A DNA stretch of 43,441 nucleotides from Desulfosporosinus sp. (GTDB lineage Bacteria; Bacillota; Desulfitobacteriia; Desulfitobacteriales; Desulfitobacteriaceae), in contig PKWS01000193.1 in the NCBI GenBank assembly GCA_003132105.1, positions 1 to 43,441 of the forward strand, written 5' to 3'. A model generated the notes under the pieces. The model had not been told where the DNA came from. It did not search any database and worked only from the letters and a program-made list of their open reading frames with translations. Within the stretch, counting starts at the first letter, position 1, and the number at the start of each line of letters is the position of its first letter. Positions 7,773 through 16,735 of the stretch are shown one piece after another. A program made the position numbers and the translations under genes.

Positions 7773-7958
7773 TTACCACCCCTTTTTCTTTCCAGTTCGC
7801 TCTAAATATTCACCAAATGATTCCCTGCTTGAATACCAAAGGCGGTATTCTCTGCCATATCTAAACCATGTAAAGGTTACGAATTCACCGAGAAAAAACA
7901 CTTTAACGAGTATTAAAAAGTATATTGCGTTAACTATCCACGGAAGGTTTGGACTCAC
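7773..7958 (-). CDS. Small membrane protein (61 aa)
   Basis: One hydrophobic helix (WIVNAIYFLILVKVFFLGEF) followed by a basic, aromatic tail. The GTG start overlaps the TGA of the RuvC-like gene. Function unknown. Confidence 0.6.
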   Translation of the reverse strand: MSPNLPWIVNAIYFLILVKVFFLGEFVTFTWFRYGREYRLWYSSRESFGEYLERTGKKKGW

Positions 7959-8497
7959 TTCTTCACCTTCTTTTTCTTAACCTTTGGTGCCTTCATCCCT
8001 GCGATAACTTCCTGTCTGAATACTGGTGGATCGGGTATTAATTCCATGTAAGCCAATCCCAGCTGACAGAGTGCAAACGCATCGGCTTGATCCGTTGTTT
8101 CAAAATCTTTGCCCCATGTTTTCTGTATTCCCAGGGCCATTGCGATTTTATCCGCGTTCCCCTTGCCAGTGACAAACTTCTTGAGCGAAGTTGGCGCAAC
8201 ATCAATAAAAGGTATCTCTTGTTCAAAAAGCATTAGCCGAATCATCCCGCCAAGTTCTCCAAGTATTTCCCGATTGTTCAAGCTGCCATAAGAATATCCC
8301 TCGATGAATACCATAGTTTCTTCGCCTTCGTCTGCATCATAGCGAACCTTTGGTATCATCTGCTCTTTGATGTCACTTAGACGTTTTACTCCGAATAGTT
8401 TTGATTTTACTGCTTCTGAGGTAAGGATTATTCCGAATTCATTTACTGAGACAATGCCGGTAGAGGTAAGACTTGGATCGATACCGATAATTATCAT
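7955..8497 (-). CDS. RuvC-like Holliday junction resolvase
   Basis: 180 aa. An RNase H-fold resolvase that would cut branched DNA before packaging. Seen: IIIGIDPSLTSTG at the N-terminus (first Asp), VFIEGYSYG (Glu), then DVAPTSLKKFVTGKGNADK and TTDQADAFALC with the C-terminal acidic pair, the RuvC arrangement. A Lys-rich tail (KAPKVKKKKVKK) may add DNA affinity. Located among early replication and recombination genes. Confidence 0.85.
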   Translation of the reverse strand: MIIIGIDPSLTSTGIVSVNEFGIILTSEAVKSKLFGVKRLSDIKEQMIPKVRYDADEGEETMVFIEGYSYGSLNNREILGELGGMIRLMLFEQEIPFIDVAPTSLKKFVTGKGNADKIAMALGIQKTWGKDFETTDQADAFALCQLGLAYMELIPDPPVFRQEVIAGMKAPKVKKKKVKK

Positions 8498-8811
8498 TCT
8501 GTATCCTCCACTTTTACTTTAGCTAGAGACGCCTTTGCATCGTTTAGTAATCCATATGGATCAATGCTTAACACCTCAAACATTTCAAGATTTATCTCTC
8601 TAAGGAACTCGAGTGCTTTTATAACTTCCTCGAGGGATTCAATAATTTCAGGAAGTATTTCCTCATAAGTAGCAAGCTTTTCAAACGCATCCCTGACACA
8701 TAAAAGTGTATTGTACGAGCCATCAAGGTCCTGCTCATTTTTCTTGACATTAACTAGATATGCCATGTTATTTTTAGGACTTCTCGCGGTTAATCGTTCG
8801 AATTTATTCAT
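8494..8811 (-). CDS. Conserved phage hypothetical protein
   Basis: 105 aa beginning MNKFERLTARSPKNNMAYLV, the start of a family common in Bacillota phages (NKYERLT...AY, then a helical EKLATYEEI). Role unknown. ATGA overlap with the 45-aa membrane gene upstream. Confidence 0.6.
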   Translation of the reverse strand: MNKFERLTARSPKNNMAYLVNVKKNEQDLDGSYNTLLCVRDAFEKLATYEEILPEIIESLEEVIKALEFLREINLEMFEVLSIDPYGLLNDAKASLAKVKVEDTE

Positions 8812-8945
8812 ACTTCCTCGTCAATCCCCTTCCTCGGCGGCATCATTCTCTCATCAGCCTGTTTCCCCAGCACTACCATACTCACATAAGCTACTCCTGT
8901 TAAACTTCCAACCATGCAACCAACTGCAAGGCCTATCCAGAACAT
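8808..8945 (-). CDS. Small membrane protein (45 aa), DUF3789-like
   Basis: MFWIGLAVGCMVGSLTGVAY is an N-terminal transmembrane helix, followed by a charged tail ending GIDEEV. GAGGAGGG lies 6 nt before the ATG. Size and layout recall DUF3789 phage proteins. Function unknown. Confidence 0.6.
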   Translation of the reverse strand: MFWIGLAVGCMVGSLTGVAYVSMVVLGKQADERMMPPRKGIDEEV

Positions 8946-8965
8946 CGCATTCCCTCCTCATTATT

Positions 8966-10554
8966 TTAAAAAATCGCTAATTGCCTTAGATCAGCCACCC
9001 TACCTGTATACCTACCGTCACACAACTCAGGGAGATTCGCTCGGGTTAGATGCTCTGAGAATGGCGGAGGAACAGCGTTTCCGCACCTTGCCACCTGAGT
9101 TGTTTTGGAAAGTACCTTTCCCGTGCTGTCGTGATCGATGATGTAGTCAGTCGGAAAACCATTAGCATTAAATAGTTCCCTCGGGGTTAGCATCCTGAGC
9201 CCAATATCACTAATGAAATATTTATCTCCGCCAATTTCGATTATGAGAATCTCATCTTCGCCGATATGGTAATCACAGTATTCGTTCAGCATGGCCCTGA
9301 CTTTCGGCCAATGTCCAAGCTCTTGAGTGTCGTTTGTTTCCCTCAGATATGTCTTTATTACTCCAAATTGACCGATGCTTGCTGTTATTGTTTGTAATGG
9401 AGTGTTAACCATCTGGCCCTTATTGTCGCCTTTGAATTTGACAATATGAACGACACTGAGGCCACTACGGTCCTTACTGGTAATAGTGTGCAAGGGCTCC
9501 GTTACATCCTGACCAATGCCTTGACCGTAGTATTTAATCAAATAAGCAGATACTAACGCGTGTCTTGGTGATGCGTCGATTGTCATGACAGGCTTATCAA
9601 CCGTTTGCCCTCTAGCTTCTGGGCTGTCGTGATACTGCAAAAGCGTGGGAGCCACAACTCCGTATCCATGCTTTGCGGTAAGTGTTGGCATTGGATCATG
9701 GATACTCTGTCCCCTGAAGTTGTCGCCGCCATGGTTGACTTGAACGATGTAGGGATCTGGATTCTTGATGAAAAACTTATCTAATCCCTTGGCTATCCGT
9801 TTCATAGTTTTGTCTGCGAGAGGCCTTACGGCTTTAAGATTGTACTTCTCTTTAATCTCTGCCGCAGTTTCAAAGATTGACGGACTAGGTAATTCAAAGT
9901 CAATGACGTCGGCAGCTGTCTTATAGGGTAATCTCCCTGGTCCATGAGTTGGTTCCGGCCAAACGATTGGCATCCCGTCGCGCCTTGCGATCATAAATAA
10001 GCGTTTACGTGTTGTTGGTGCTCCATAGTCACAGGCTCGAAGCTCTCTCCATTCGACCTTATAACCTTGATATCCCAGTGCATTGACGAAGGTTCGAAAG
10101 GTTCTACCCTTTTGTTTAGGATCTGGAAATTTATCTTTCGTCAACGGTCCCCAATCCTGAAATTCCTCCACGTTTTCGAGAATTATTACTCGCGGTTTTA
10201 CCGTTGCCGCCCACCTTAAACCGATCCATGCTAAACCTCGAATCTTCTTATCCTTCGGTTTGCCACCTTTAGCCTTGCTATGGTCCTTGCAATCTGGGCT
10301 TAACCAAAGGAGTGCTACCGGCTGGCCTTTAGTTGCCTTACGAGGTTCAACATCCCATACATCTTCGCAATAATGAACGGTATCAGGATGGTTAACAATG
10401 TGCATAGAGATGGCTTCCTGATCGTGGTTGATTGCGATATCTACTGAGCGACCAATTGCCAAAGATATGCCAGTGCTTGCGCCACCGCCACCTAACCGGC
10501 AAAACTATCAACTATGAGTTCTCTTAACTTTTCCCTAGTTGTAATTTTGGCCAT
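8966..10554 (-). pseudogene. C5 cytosine DNA methyltransferase, frameshifted in motif I
   Basis: It would methylate cytosine to protect phage DNA. The 3' part (8966-10462 and a little more) has motif IV LSPDCKDHSKAKGG with the catalytic Cys, motif VI ILENVEEF, motif VIII-like RELRACDYGAPTTRKRLFMI and a long repetitive target domain. The 5' end is in another frame: ATG at 10554 gives MAKITTREKLRELIVDSFAG, then an in-frame TAG at 10492-10494. Downstream, the next frame reads LGGGGASTGISLAIG. Together these are the SAM-binding motif I. One added T in the TT at 10495-10496 would give a continuous SFAGLGGGGASTG. The fault may be a real inactivating deletion or a homopolymer sequencing error. Confidence 0.8.
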
Positions 10555-11029
10555 TTTGCATCACCTCGCTTTCGTGCCTGTATTGCCATGCATGAGTCTC
10601 TACCTTATGCTCAATGATGTGCTGGCTTCTCGTTAATGCTTGTAGGTTATCAGGAAGGTCATTCATGCTGTTATGATCCGTGTGATGAACAACCAATCCT
10701 TTAGGCAAAGGACCATTAATTAACTCATAAACATAAACAGCTTTAAGTTTCCATTCATTAGGTTCATGGATTTTAATCCAAGCCCTTTTCTTGCCTTTAT
10801 AGGTCCTAATCGTTTCACTACCTATAGGTAATTTATTGTGAGCAGATTGACCAGGTTTGAATTCGGTTTTAGGGCTCTTGCGTTCCCCAATCTTAAATTC
10901 TGTCGATGGGCTTTTATGCTCTCCGTGTTTGAATTGAGTCTTTTGTGAATATGAGAAACCGGGAATAAAACGCCCTATATCTCTAGGTGATGGTTTATCC
11001 ACGATGATTTCCCTACATTGTCTATTCAT
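10535..11029 (-). CDS. HNH homing endonuclease with modular repeats
   Basis: 164 aa. The HNH core is VVHHTDHNSMNDLPDNLQAL followed by THRSQHIIEH-like residues. Upstream are three short repeats, TQFKHGEHKSP, TEFKIGERKSP and TEFKPGQ, resembling NUMOD-type DNA-binding modules. It overlaps the first codons of the methyltransferase by 20 nt, a typical place for a free-standing homing endonuclease beside an essential or conserved gene. Confidence 0.8.
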   Translation of the reverse strand: MNRQCREIIVDKPSPRDIGRFIPGFSYSQKTQFKHGEHKSPSTEFKIGERKSPKTEFKPGQSAHNKLPIGSETIRTYKGKKRAWIKIHEPNEWKLKAVYVYELINGPLPKGLVVHHTDHNSMNDLPDNLQALTRSQHIIEHKVETHAWQYRHESEVMQNGQNYN

Positions 11030-11189
11030 AGTTCGTCCTCCCCGCGTTTCCTAATTCTAGTTCTTCAAGGCGTTTGACGTATGCCTTTTGATTTTCATTG
11101 AAGTCTGCATGTTGGAGGATGATCTCAACATTTAATTGATCAAGTTCTTTTTTGGATTGGGCTTGCTTGATTTTTTCTAGTAAGGTCAC
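11022..11189 (-). CDS. Small hypothetical protein (55 aa)
   Basis: Helical, acidic (LLEKIKQAQSKKELDQLNVE). The GTG at 11189 overlaps the upstream TGA (GTGA) and lies behind GAGGAAAAGGG; the longer ATG reading at 11216 would overlap the previous gene by 31 nt and is less likely. Function unknown. Confidence 0.5.
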   Translation of the reverse strand: MTLLEKIKQAQSKKELDQLNVEIILQHADFNENQKAYVKRLEELELGNAGRTNYE

Positions 11190-11581
11190 GCCCTTTTCCT
11201 CTCCCTCTCTTGCCACATTGCCTCTATTTTCTTTTCTTCTTCCGTTTTATACCTACCGCTGTAAACATTCATGAAATGAGCAACATCAGGCTTTACACCA
11301 GCCTTAACAGCTTTTCTACCCGCTGCTGATAGAACTATAAGAAACGTATTCATCTGTTTTGATTGAGCAGGGGTAAGGGCTTTGCGATAGTCTAAGTGTG
11401 TTAGGTAAGTTTCATCACCTTTGATGGTTTTAACCGCAATACTCCGCAACTTTTTCCGTATGCGCCAAGATGCGATAGTATTAGGTTTTATTCCTAATAT
11501 TTTTCCTATCTCAACATCGTTTTTTAGTTCGTGGTAGAGCTTGAGTGCTATGTTGGGATCGAAGGTCATTTTTGCTGACAT
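11186..11581 (-). CDS. HTH-containing hypothetical protein
   Basis: 131 aa. DVEIGKILGIKPNTIASWRI is a helix-turn-helix close to the N-terminus, so DNA binding is likely. The rest is basic and helical, ending in EAMWQERERKRA. Lies directly after the helicase loader gene. No specific family recognised. Confidence 0.55.
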   Translation of the reverse strand: MSAKMTFDPNIALKLYHELKNDVEIGKILGIKPNTIASWRIRKKLRSIAVKTIKGDETYLTHLDYRKALTPAQSKQMNTFLIVLSAAGRKAVKAGVKPDVAHFMNVYSGRYKTEEEKKIEAMWQERERKRA

Positions 11582-11593
11582 GGCTTGTCCTCC

Positions 11594-12307
11594 CTACAAG
11601 TAAAACTTTTCCTCTTCCCCTGGCTCCATCTTCTTGATCTGCTTAAACTCCGGTTCCTTCCGCCTGTTCTTAGCAGCCCTTGCCAACAACTCTCTGATAT
11701 GGTCCGACCTCGCGTCTATATCCTCAATCTCGTCAACCTTATCTTCTTCCAAATAATCAAGTGCGCTTATTGCTTTTTGACTGAAAGGCTCTGCCGGCTT
11801 GAGCATTGGAATTCCGCCCATTCCCGCCATCAGATCCTTTAGCTTTTGTGGAGTTTTAGCGTCCATCATTTCGCGCTTTTCTAGTGCCTCGTACGCCATG
11901 CGAAACTGCGCTCTGTTGGTGTCATTCTCCTCGTTGACACAGAAGGCTTGGAACCCGCCCAATGCTCTCATGGCCGCCTGATTGATTGGTGTGAGTGACT
12001 TAATTGCTTCCTCCGCCCGATGTACCCCAAAGTTTCTTACCACCCTCAATACTTGGTCATAGGCATCTGGCCATGGTAGGGTTTCTTTCCCCGTGACTTC
12101 CAAAGATGCTTTGCGGAATACGGCCGGCATCGGGAGAAAAGGATTCTCAAGAGTTGCTATTACTTTCCGTGCTGCTGTTATCGCTACTTCAAAAGGAAGA
12201 TCATTTAAGGCATCCCAATACACTTCCATTCTCTGCGGAGAAGGTTTTGTATCGGTGGTAATTGATGTAATGTACGAATAGAATTTTGCAAACTCAGATT
12301 TGTCCAT
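11594..12307 (-). CDS. Replicative helicase loader/inhibitor (G39P-like)
   Basis: 237 aa. The N-terminal all-helical segment (FYSYITSITTDTKPSPQRME, WYDAL-like, FEVAITAARKVI, PFLPMPAVF) fits the loader/inhibitor domain of the G39P type. These proteins bind the host DnaB/DnaC-type helicase and guide it to the phage origin. The C-terminal part is charged. Its place after the replisome organizer gene, with a 14-nt overlap, supports this. Confidence 0.65.
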   Translation of the reverse strand: MDKSEFAKFYSYITSITTDTKPSPQRMEVYWDALNDLPFEVAITAARKVIATLENPFLPMPAVFRKASLEVTGKETLPWPDAYDQVLRVVRNFGVHRAEEAIKSLTPINQAAMRALGGFQAFCVNEENDTNRAQFRMAYEALEKREMMDAKTPQKLKDLMAGMGGIPMLKPAEPFSQKAISALDYLEEDKVDEIEDIDARSDHIRELLARAAKNRRKEPEFKQIKKMEPGEEEKFYL

Positions 12308-13133
12308 TCTTTTCTACCTCCTCGTGCATTGCTAACCATTGAGCCGTTATTTCATCTTGGCTTGTCGGTTTAATTTTTCCAGTATTAACCCACCCTGTTT
12401 TTGGTTTACTCGATTGCTTCTGTTGATCTTCCGTGAATCGATTAAGTACCCATCCTTTTCCAACCATGCAATGATAATCAGATTTGTTTGGAGGTTTTCC
12501 TTTAGAGCAGTACCAATTGTCAAGAATGGCAATCATCTCACCTGTATCATGTTGGCCGTTCTCTTCGACTAACTTTTCATACTCAACTTCTGATAAGTGT
12601 ACTTTTTCACCAAATACCTTTTTGACGATTTCCGGTTTAGGTTTCTTAGTTTTTTTTAGTACGGTGCTAGCACCCGTACTGGAATCAGGAATCAGGAATC
12701 CGGAATCAGGAATCAGGAATCCGGAATCAGCAGGGCTAGACTTGGGCAAGACTGAGGAAAGACTGGTGCTAGACTGAGGCTTGTTTGGTGCTAGTTCCAT
12801 CTGTTCCTCATTCGGTTCCGGTATTTCACTGGGTACTTCTTTAAAATGTGGGTTTTGGTGCTTCTTCCAATTAAGGACTGCAATATAGTCTTCTTCCTCT
12901 ACTGAATAACGAGTAATGAATTTCTTTTTCCATAATTCATTTAACAATTTGTCTACGTCACACTCGTCATAAGGGAGAACACAGGCTTTAATTTTCTTTG
13001 GACTATCTTTTAGTCGCCCGGCTTTATCAGCTATCGTCCATAATCCAGCAAACAACAATCTCCCTAATGGCTCTATTTCGGCTAAATCATCGTTAAGGAA
13101 AAAACCCGGCTTAATATTTCTTGAACGTGCCAC
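12294..13133 (-). CDS. Phage replisome organizer / DnaD-like initiator
   Basis: 279 aa from GTG. The N-terminal wHTH (NIKPGFFLNDDLAEIEPLGR, LLFAGLWTIADKAGRL) is the pattern of phage replication initiators that melt or mark the origin. The C-terminal region (LSEVEYEKLVEENGQHDTGE, ILDNWYCSKGKPPNKSDYH) is DnaD/DnaB-II-like. Between them is a low-complexity linker with a 7-residue repeat (DSGFLIP) encoded by a 21-bp tandem repeat. An origin may lie inside this gene, as is common, but none was identified. Confidence 0.75.
   Translation of the reverse strand: MARSRNIKPGFFLNDDLAEIEPLGRLLFAGLWTIADKAGRLKDSPKKIKACVLPYDECDVDKLLNELWKKKFITRYSVEEEDYIAVLNWKKHQNPHFKEVPSEIPEPNEEQMELAPNKPQSSTSLSSVLPKSSPADSGFLIPDSGFLIPDSSTGASTVLKKTKKPKPEIVKKVFGEKVHLSEVEYEKLVEENGQHDTGEMIAILDNWYCSKGKPPNKSDYHCMVGKGWVLNRFTEDQQKQSSKPKTGWVNTGKIKPTSQDEITAQWLAMHEEVEKNGQI
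12681..12730. repeat. 21-bp tandem repeat, about 2.4 copies
   Basis: Two complete copies of a unit beginning GGAATCAGGAATCAGG plus a partial third, inside the replisome organizer gene. The unit is a multiple of three, so copy-number change by slippage would keep the frame and only lengthen the linker. Confidence 0.85.
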
Positions 13134-13148
13134 TTTCTCACCCGCTCT

Positions 13149-13826
13149 TTATTTGTCTTCCATTTTCACTCTCTCAAATTCCACTACCCACACCCAGGGA
13201 TTCAGGTCCCAACCATACCCGCGCTCAGTGTTCAAACTGTCCCAAAGCCTAGCAAACCGTTGTCGTGGGGTTTCTCCTAGTGGTGGCTTTTCCTTAGCCG
13301 CGACAGCCGCATCAAATGCTTTCTGATATTCTGGGGTGTTTGGTATGCGAAGGGCTCCTTCGTCCATCGCGTCTGTTTCTGTTATGTCCTGCAACCGCTC
13401 GACCCGGATGTTAGTGACCTTAAGTAGTATCCTAGCGGCTTCTCTCGGCATGAATAAACTCGACTGCCACCCTGCCTTTTGGTAGAACTTGCGGAATTGA
13501 GTGTATCGTTCAGGTTTAAATCTGCGGATAACCTCAGCGCCATGGTACCCGTCTTGAATGGCTTTAAAATCAATAGCCATCGTTTTGTTGTGATCGTTTA
13601 CGCTGTCCACATTCCACGTTTCCCTCACCCAAAGAATGTCGCCAACTTGACCATATGGGCATTTCTTGCTCCATGAATTATCAGGATGTTTAATAAAATC
13701 ACTTGAAAATCCAACGTCCTGCCATTCTTGAAAAACTTTATCCTTGATAACTCTTCTAGTCATCGTCTTTCTTCCTGCCAAAATTGCCTTGACCATTTCA
13801 GTTGAAAAAAGTATCGGCTTTTCCAT
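13149..13826 (-). CDS. ASCH/YqaM-type conserved phage protein
   Basis: 225 aa. The signature PILFSTEMVKAILAGRKTMT, then RRVI, GDILWVRETWN, MPREAARILLKVTNIRVERL, QDITETDAMDEG and NPWVWVVEFERV is that of a very common phage family with an ASCH-like (RNA/nucleotide-binding) fold. The activity in phages is not known. GGAGGCG precedes the ATG. Confidence 0.75.
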   Translation of the reverse strand: MEKPILFSTEMVKAILAGRKTMTRRVIKDKVFQEWQDVGFSSDFIKHPDNSWSKKCPYGQVGDILWVRETWNVDSVNDHNKTMAIDFKAIQDGYHGAEVIRRFKPERYTQFRKFYQKAGWQSSLFMPREAARILLKVTNIRVERLQDITETDAMDEGALRIPNTPEYQKAFDAAVAAKEKPPLGETPRQRFARLWDSLNTERGYGWDLNPWVWVVEFERVKMEDK

Positions 13827-13878
13827 TCCTTCGCCTCCAAGAGAGGGGCAGCCGAAACCACCCCTATTAAATTACTGT

Positions 13879-14592
13879 TTACTCGGTCACAACTACCTTG
13901 CCCGCTGCGATCAGATCCGCAAGGGCTGTCTCAAAATACTGCTTGATGTTCTTCCGTGCTTGCATCTTCCAAGCTCCACCATCAGCCTCAAATAACGCTG
14001 CCGTAGGTCCCGTCTTTAATCGCAGGAGGAATTCCCCCTCGGGTTGTGGCACCTCAATGAACGTGCGGTAAGGAGCAAGTTTCACTATTGGAGTAACCAT
14101 TACTTTACTAAGCGTCTGAACCCCTGTTCTGACCGCTACTTTCTGAGAAATCCCATCATCGTCAGTTGTCTTAACCGCTTCTTCGCTTAGGCTTGCAAGA
14201 AGTTGAATGAGGCTATCCCTCATATCCGATTGAACAAATGTACTTTTTAACATGATGTTCATTTGTTCAACGTCCATATAGTTCTCAAATGTGATTCGTG
14301 GCAATTCAGCAACCGCAGAATAGAGATTAAAGCGGTCAAGATGGTTTCTAAGCGCGGTATGAACGTTTACCTTAGTTGGGGACTCGACATGGATTATCAG
14401 GTCATTCAGGCTGCCGTGAGTGTTCTCCTTAAGGATTAGCTCGACAAGGCTTGCAAGGGTTTTGGTAGAGAATACGCTTGGTGCATCTTCTGGAAGCTGA
14501 TTAAGAATACGGTTGGCATATTTGAACCCGTTGTGCTCGGTAATCTCTGTATCCCGGAAGGTCAGTAGGAATTTCAATGCTTTTTCAATCAT
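13879..14592 (-). CDS. Conserved phage protein of unknown function
   Basis: 237 aa, mostly helical, ending in LADLIAAGKVVVTE. It lies directly behind the replication terminator-like gene (1 nt gap) and before the ASCH protein, an arrangement I associate with Bacillota phage replication regions. No catalytic motif seen. Confidence 0.55.
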   Translation of the reverse strand: MIEKALKFLLTFRDTEITEHNGFKYANRILNQLPEDAPSVFSTKTLASLVELILKENTHGSLNDLIIHVESPTKVNVHTALRNHLDRFNLYSAVAELPRITFENYMDVEQMNIMLKSTFVQSDMRDSLIQLLASLSEEAVKTTDDDGISQKVAVRTGVQTLSKVMVTPIVKLAPYRTFIEVPQPEGEFLLRLKTGPTAALFEADGGAWKMQARKNIKQYFETALADLIAAGKVVVTE

Positions 14593-14964
14593 TTAGTTCA
14601 CGCTCCTTGTTAATTTTAAAACATTAGTGACTTTCTCTTCCTCTGGAACAAAAATGGTTTCTTGATTAGGATCAAACTTGGATACCTCTCGGGCTGTTGG
14701 TTTACCGTTATTATCTTCGCCCAAGTAGTAACTAGTGACAATGGCCCTTACCGGCGCAATAACAGACTTGGCTTGAGCCTCGCACTCAACGATTTCCCGA
14801 TTCTCATTCGCTTTAAAAACAAGGGTAATTGTCATTTTGCGGGCTTTTTTCGCATCAGTATTCGGGTCAAGAATATTACTCATTATCTTGGCGGTTTCAC
14901 CTTCGATTTGCTCAAGGATTGCGCCTTTCGCCATTTCCAGAACGTTTAACTCTTTGATTTTCAT
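14593..14964 (-). CDS. Phage replication terminator protein-like
   Basis: 123 aa. MKIKELNVLEMAKGAILEQI, then NILDPNTDAKKARKMTITLV and the acidic tail resemble the phage proteins annotated as replication terminator protein. The name is traditional; a termination function is not shown for this family. Together with the 13879 gene it forms a unit next to SSB. Confidence 0.65.
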   Translation of the reverse strand: MKIKELNVLEMAKGAILEQIEGETAKIMSNILDPNTDAKKARKMTITLVFKANENREIVECEAQAKSVIAPVRAIVTSYYLGEDNNGKPTAREVSKFDPNQETIFVPEEEKVTNVLKLTRSVN

Positions 14965-15067
14965 TTATGTTCATCCTTCCGTTTTTGAGTTATTAAATGG
15001 GCTGGATGGGAGAACAATTATTCCGTGTCGACCCGGAACTTATATGATTCATCCAGACCAAAGGTGA

Positions 15068-15571
15068 CTAATATTGTCGAGTAAAGAACTTCTCCTGTTT
15101 CTCTTTTGGATATTTTCTGCGAGTATCTACATGACAGGAGTTACATAACCACTGGACATCTAGCGGTTTACTATAATCCTCGTGGTGGCCTTCTAAATTC
15201 GCTTCTGCGCCACACTTTGAGCAATGAATAGGCTTCACTACTACTCCATCCCTAACCGCATTACCTAGCATTGTGCGAGCGTGGTATTTTTCGGGGTACT
15301 TATCCCTATACCTTCTCTGCGACTCAGCTTGTCTGCCATCCTCTACCCACGTTCTTGTTACTTCTTTTCTTAACGCAACTCTATGCGGCAGATTAGCCCT
15401 TTTGCGGTCATATTCTTGGCAAGAATCAAGATTATCTGCACGATGCTGGTTGGAATCGTTCTTTGTGCATTCTTTGCACTTTCCTAGATACCCATCTCTC
15501 ATCCCAATATGCTTATAGAATTCTTCGACAGGTTTCATAGCTCCACATTTGAAGCATTCTTTCGTTATCAA
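15068..15571 (-). CDS. Zinc-finger HNH-type endonuclease
   Basis: 167 aa. An N-terminal zinc module (CFKCGAMKPVEEFYKH, CKECTK) and a C-terminal one (CSKCGAEANLEGHHEDYSKP, LCNSCH) with GHHEDY as the likely beta-beta-alpha-metal core, similar to endonuclease VII/HNH proteins. It could be a homing endonuclease or a DNA-processing enzyme. ATGA overlap with ssb. About 30 more codons of protein-like sequence follow in another frame after its stop. Confidence 0.7.
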   Translation of the reverse strand: MITKECFKCGAMKPVEEFYKHIGMRDGYLGKCKECTKNDSNQHRADNLDSCQEYDRKRANLPHRVALRKEVTRTWVEDGRQAESQRRYRDKYPEKYHARTMLGNAVRDGVVVKPIHCSKCGAEANLEGHHEDYSKPLDVQWLCNSCHVDTRRKYPKEKQEKFFTRQY

Positions 15572-15978
15572 AAAGGTATATCTCCCTCGTCATCTAAATT
15601 AACTTCATGACCGTATGATCCTTTTCCACTTGGACGGTCTGTTTCCTGACTTTGCCCGCCATCTTTAGGACTTAAGAACTGAACTTCGTCAGCAAGAATG
15701 TCCGTTGACCACTTCTTGTTACCGTCCTTATCGTTGTACGAACTAATTTGTAATGCCCCACTCACGCCGGCCAACTTACCTTTTGAAAGAGAATTCGCGC
15801 AAAGTTCGGCAAGTTGCTTGAACGTTTTAATCTGAATGAAATCGGTTTCTTTTTCGCCTTGAGAGTTCTTGAATCTGCGGTCGACCGCGATAGTGAAGGT
15901 TGTTACGGCTACTCCTGAGGGGCTGTACCTAAGTTCTGGATCTCTGACCAATCTTCCAATTCCGTTCCATTTGTTCAT
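15568..15978 (-). CDS. ssb: Single-stranded DNA-binding protein
   Basis: 136 aa. OB-fold sequence starting MNKWNGIGRLVRDPELRYSP with FTIAVDRRF and DFIQIKTF, and the acidic tip DDEGDIPF that recruits partners. It protects ssDNA during phage replication and RecT recombination. The AAAGGAGG site is 6 nt before the ATG. Confidence 0.95.
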   Translation of the reverse strand: MNKWNGIGRLVRDPELRYSPSGVAVTTFTIAVDRRFKNSQGEKETDFIQIKTFKQLAELCANSLSKGKLAGVSGALQISSYNDKDGNKKWSTDILADEVQFLSPKDGGQSQETDRPSGKGSYGHEVNLDDEGDIPF

Positions 15979-15990
15979 GATTATCCTCCT

Positions 15991-16734
15991 TTAAAATGGG
16001 TATTGCTCCAACGGAATATCTCTCCCAGCATCAGCAACGATAACTATTTTTCCTGTCAATTCTTCAATCTCCTGGACCATTCTCTTTGCGTCAGAGTTGG
16101 CATTCGATAAGTGAAGAAGGACTATTACTTTAACTTTTGACAAATCATTGGCCGCTAAAAACTCTTTGACATGTTCCAGTGAGAAATGACTTTCCAATAA
16201 CCTGTTTTTCATGCCTTGAGCGATATATCCGGCTTCAATGTTTGCGTCCAGGGTATCTTTGCAGTAGTTACACTCACACAAAACATAATCAAGTTTACTG
16301 AAGCGATTGCGTAAAAAGTATGTGTCAGTCGCGAATAGGATTTTCTCGCCAGTGGGCTTATACATGATTAGATAACCAAAGGGATTTACTGCATCATGTT
16401 CCGTCTTAAATGGTAAAACGGTAAAATCACCTACTGAGAACTGAATACCATCGTCAACCATTTGTGTCCTGTGACTCTCAGCTATGCCTATTTGCCCTGC
16501 TGTTTCAAGGCTAGTGTAAACGTCTATCCCAGCCTTCAAGATATCCTTAACGGCTTTGGAATGATCCCCATGTTCGTGAGTGATTAAGCAGCCGCGAACC
16601 TTAGACAAATTGAAATCTAATGCCTTCTGTATGTCCTTAAACTTAATCCCTGCATCCAGTATTAATGTTCCGGTAGGGGTTTCGAGGAGATAGGAATTAC
16701 CCTTACTCCCCGATCCAATTACTTTAAGATTCAT
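15991..16734 (-). CDS. Metallo-beta-lactamase-fold hydrolase
   Basis: 247 aa. THEHGDH (metal ligands), an N-terminal GSGSKGNSYLLE and LILDAGI typify the YycJ/RNase-like MBL group. In phages it sits beside recT, as here. It is probably a nuclease that helps make recombination substrates, but this is inference. The start at 16734 (TGATATG junction with recT) is chosen because the family begins at MNLKVIGSG; the longer reading from 16788 only adds codons inside recT. Confidence 0.8.
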   Translation of the reverse strand: MNLKVIGSGSKGNSYLLETPTGTLILDAGIKFKDIQKALDFNLSKVRGCLITHEHGDHSKAVKDILKAGIDVYTSLETAGQIGIAESHRTQMVDDGIQFSVGDFTVLPFKTEHDAVNPFGYLIMYKPTGEKILFATDTYFLRNRFSKLDYVLCECNYCKDTLDANIEAGYIAQGMKNRLLESHFSLEHVKEFLAANDLSKVKVIVLLHLSNANSDAKRMVQEIEELTGKIVIVADAGRDIPLEQYPF

Positions 16735-16735
16735 A

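Noticed and set aside
12640..12740. CRISPR-like repeat
   Set aside because: Direct tandem 21-mers without spacers, inside a coding region.
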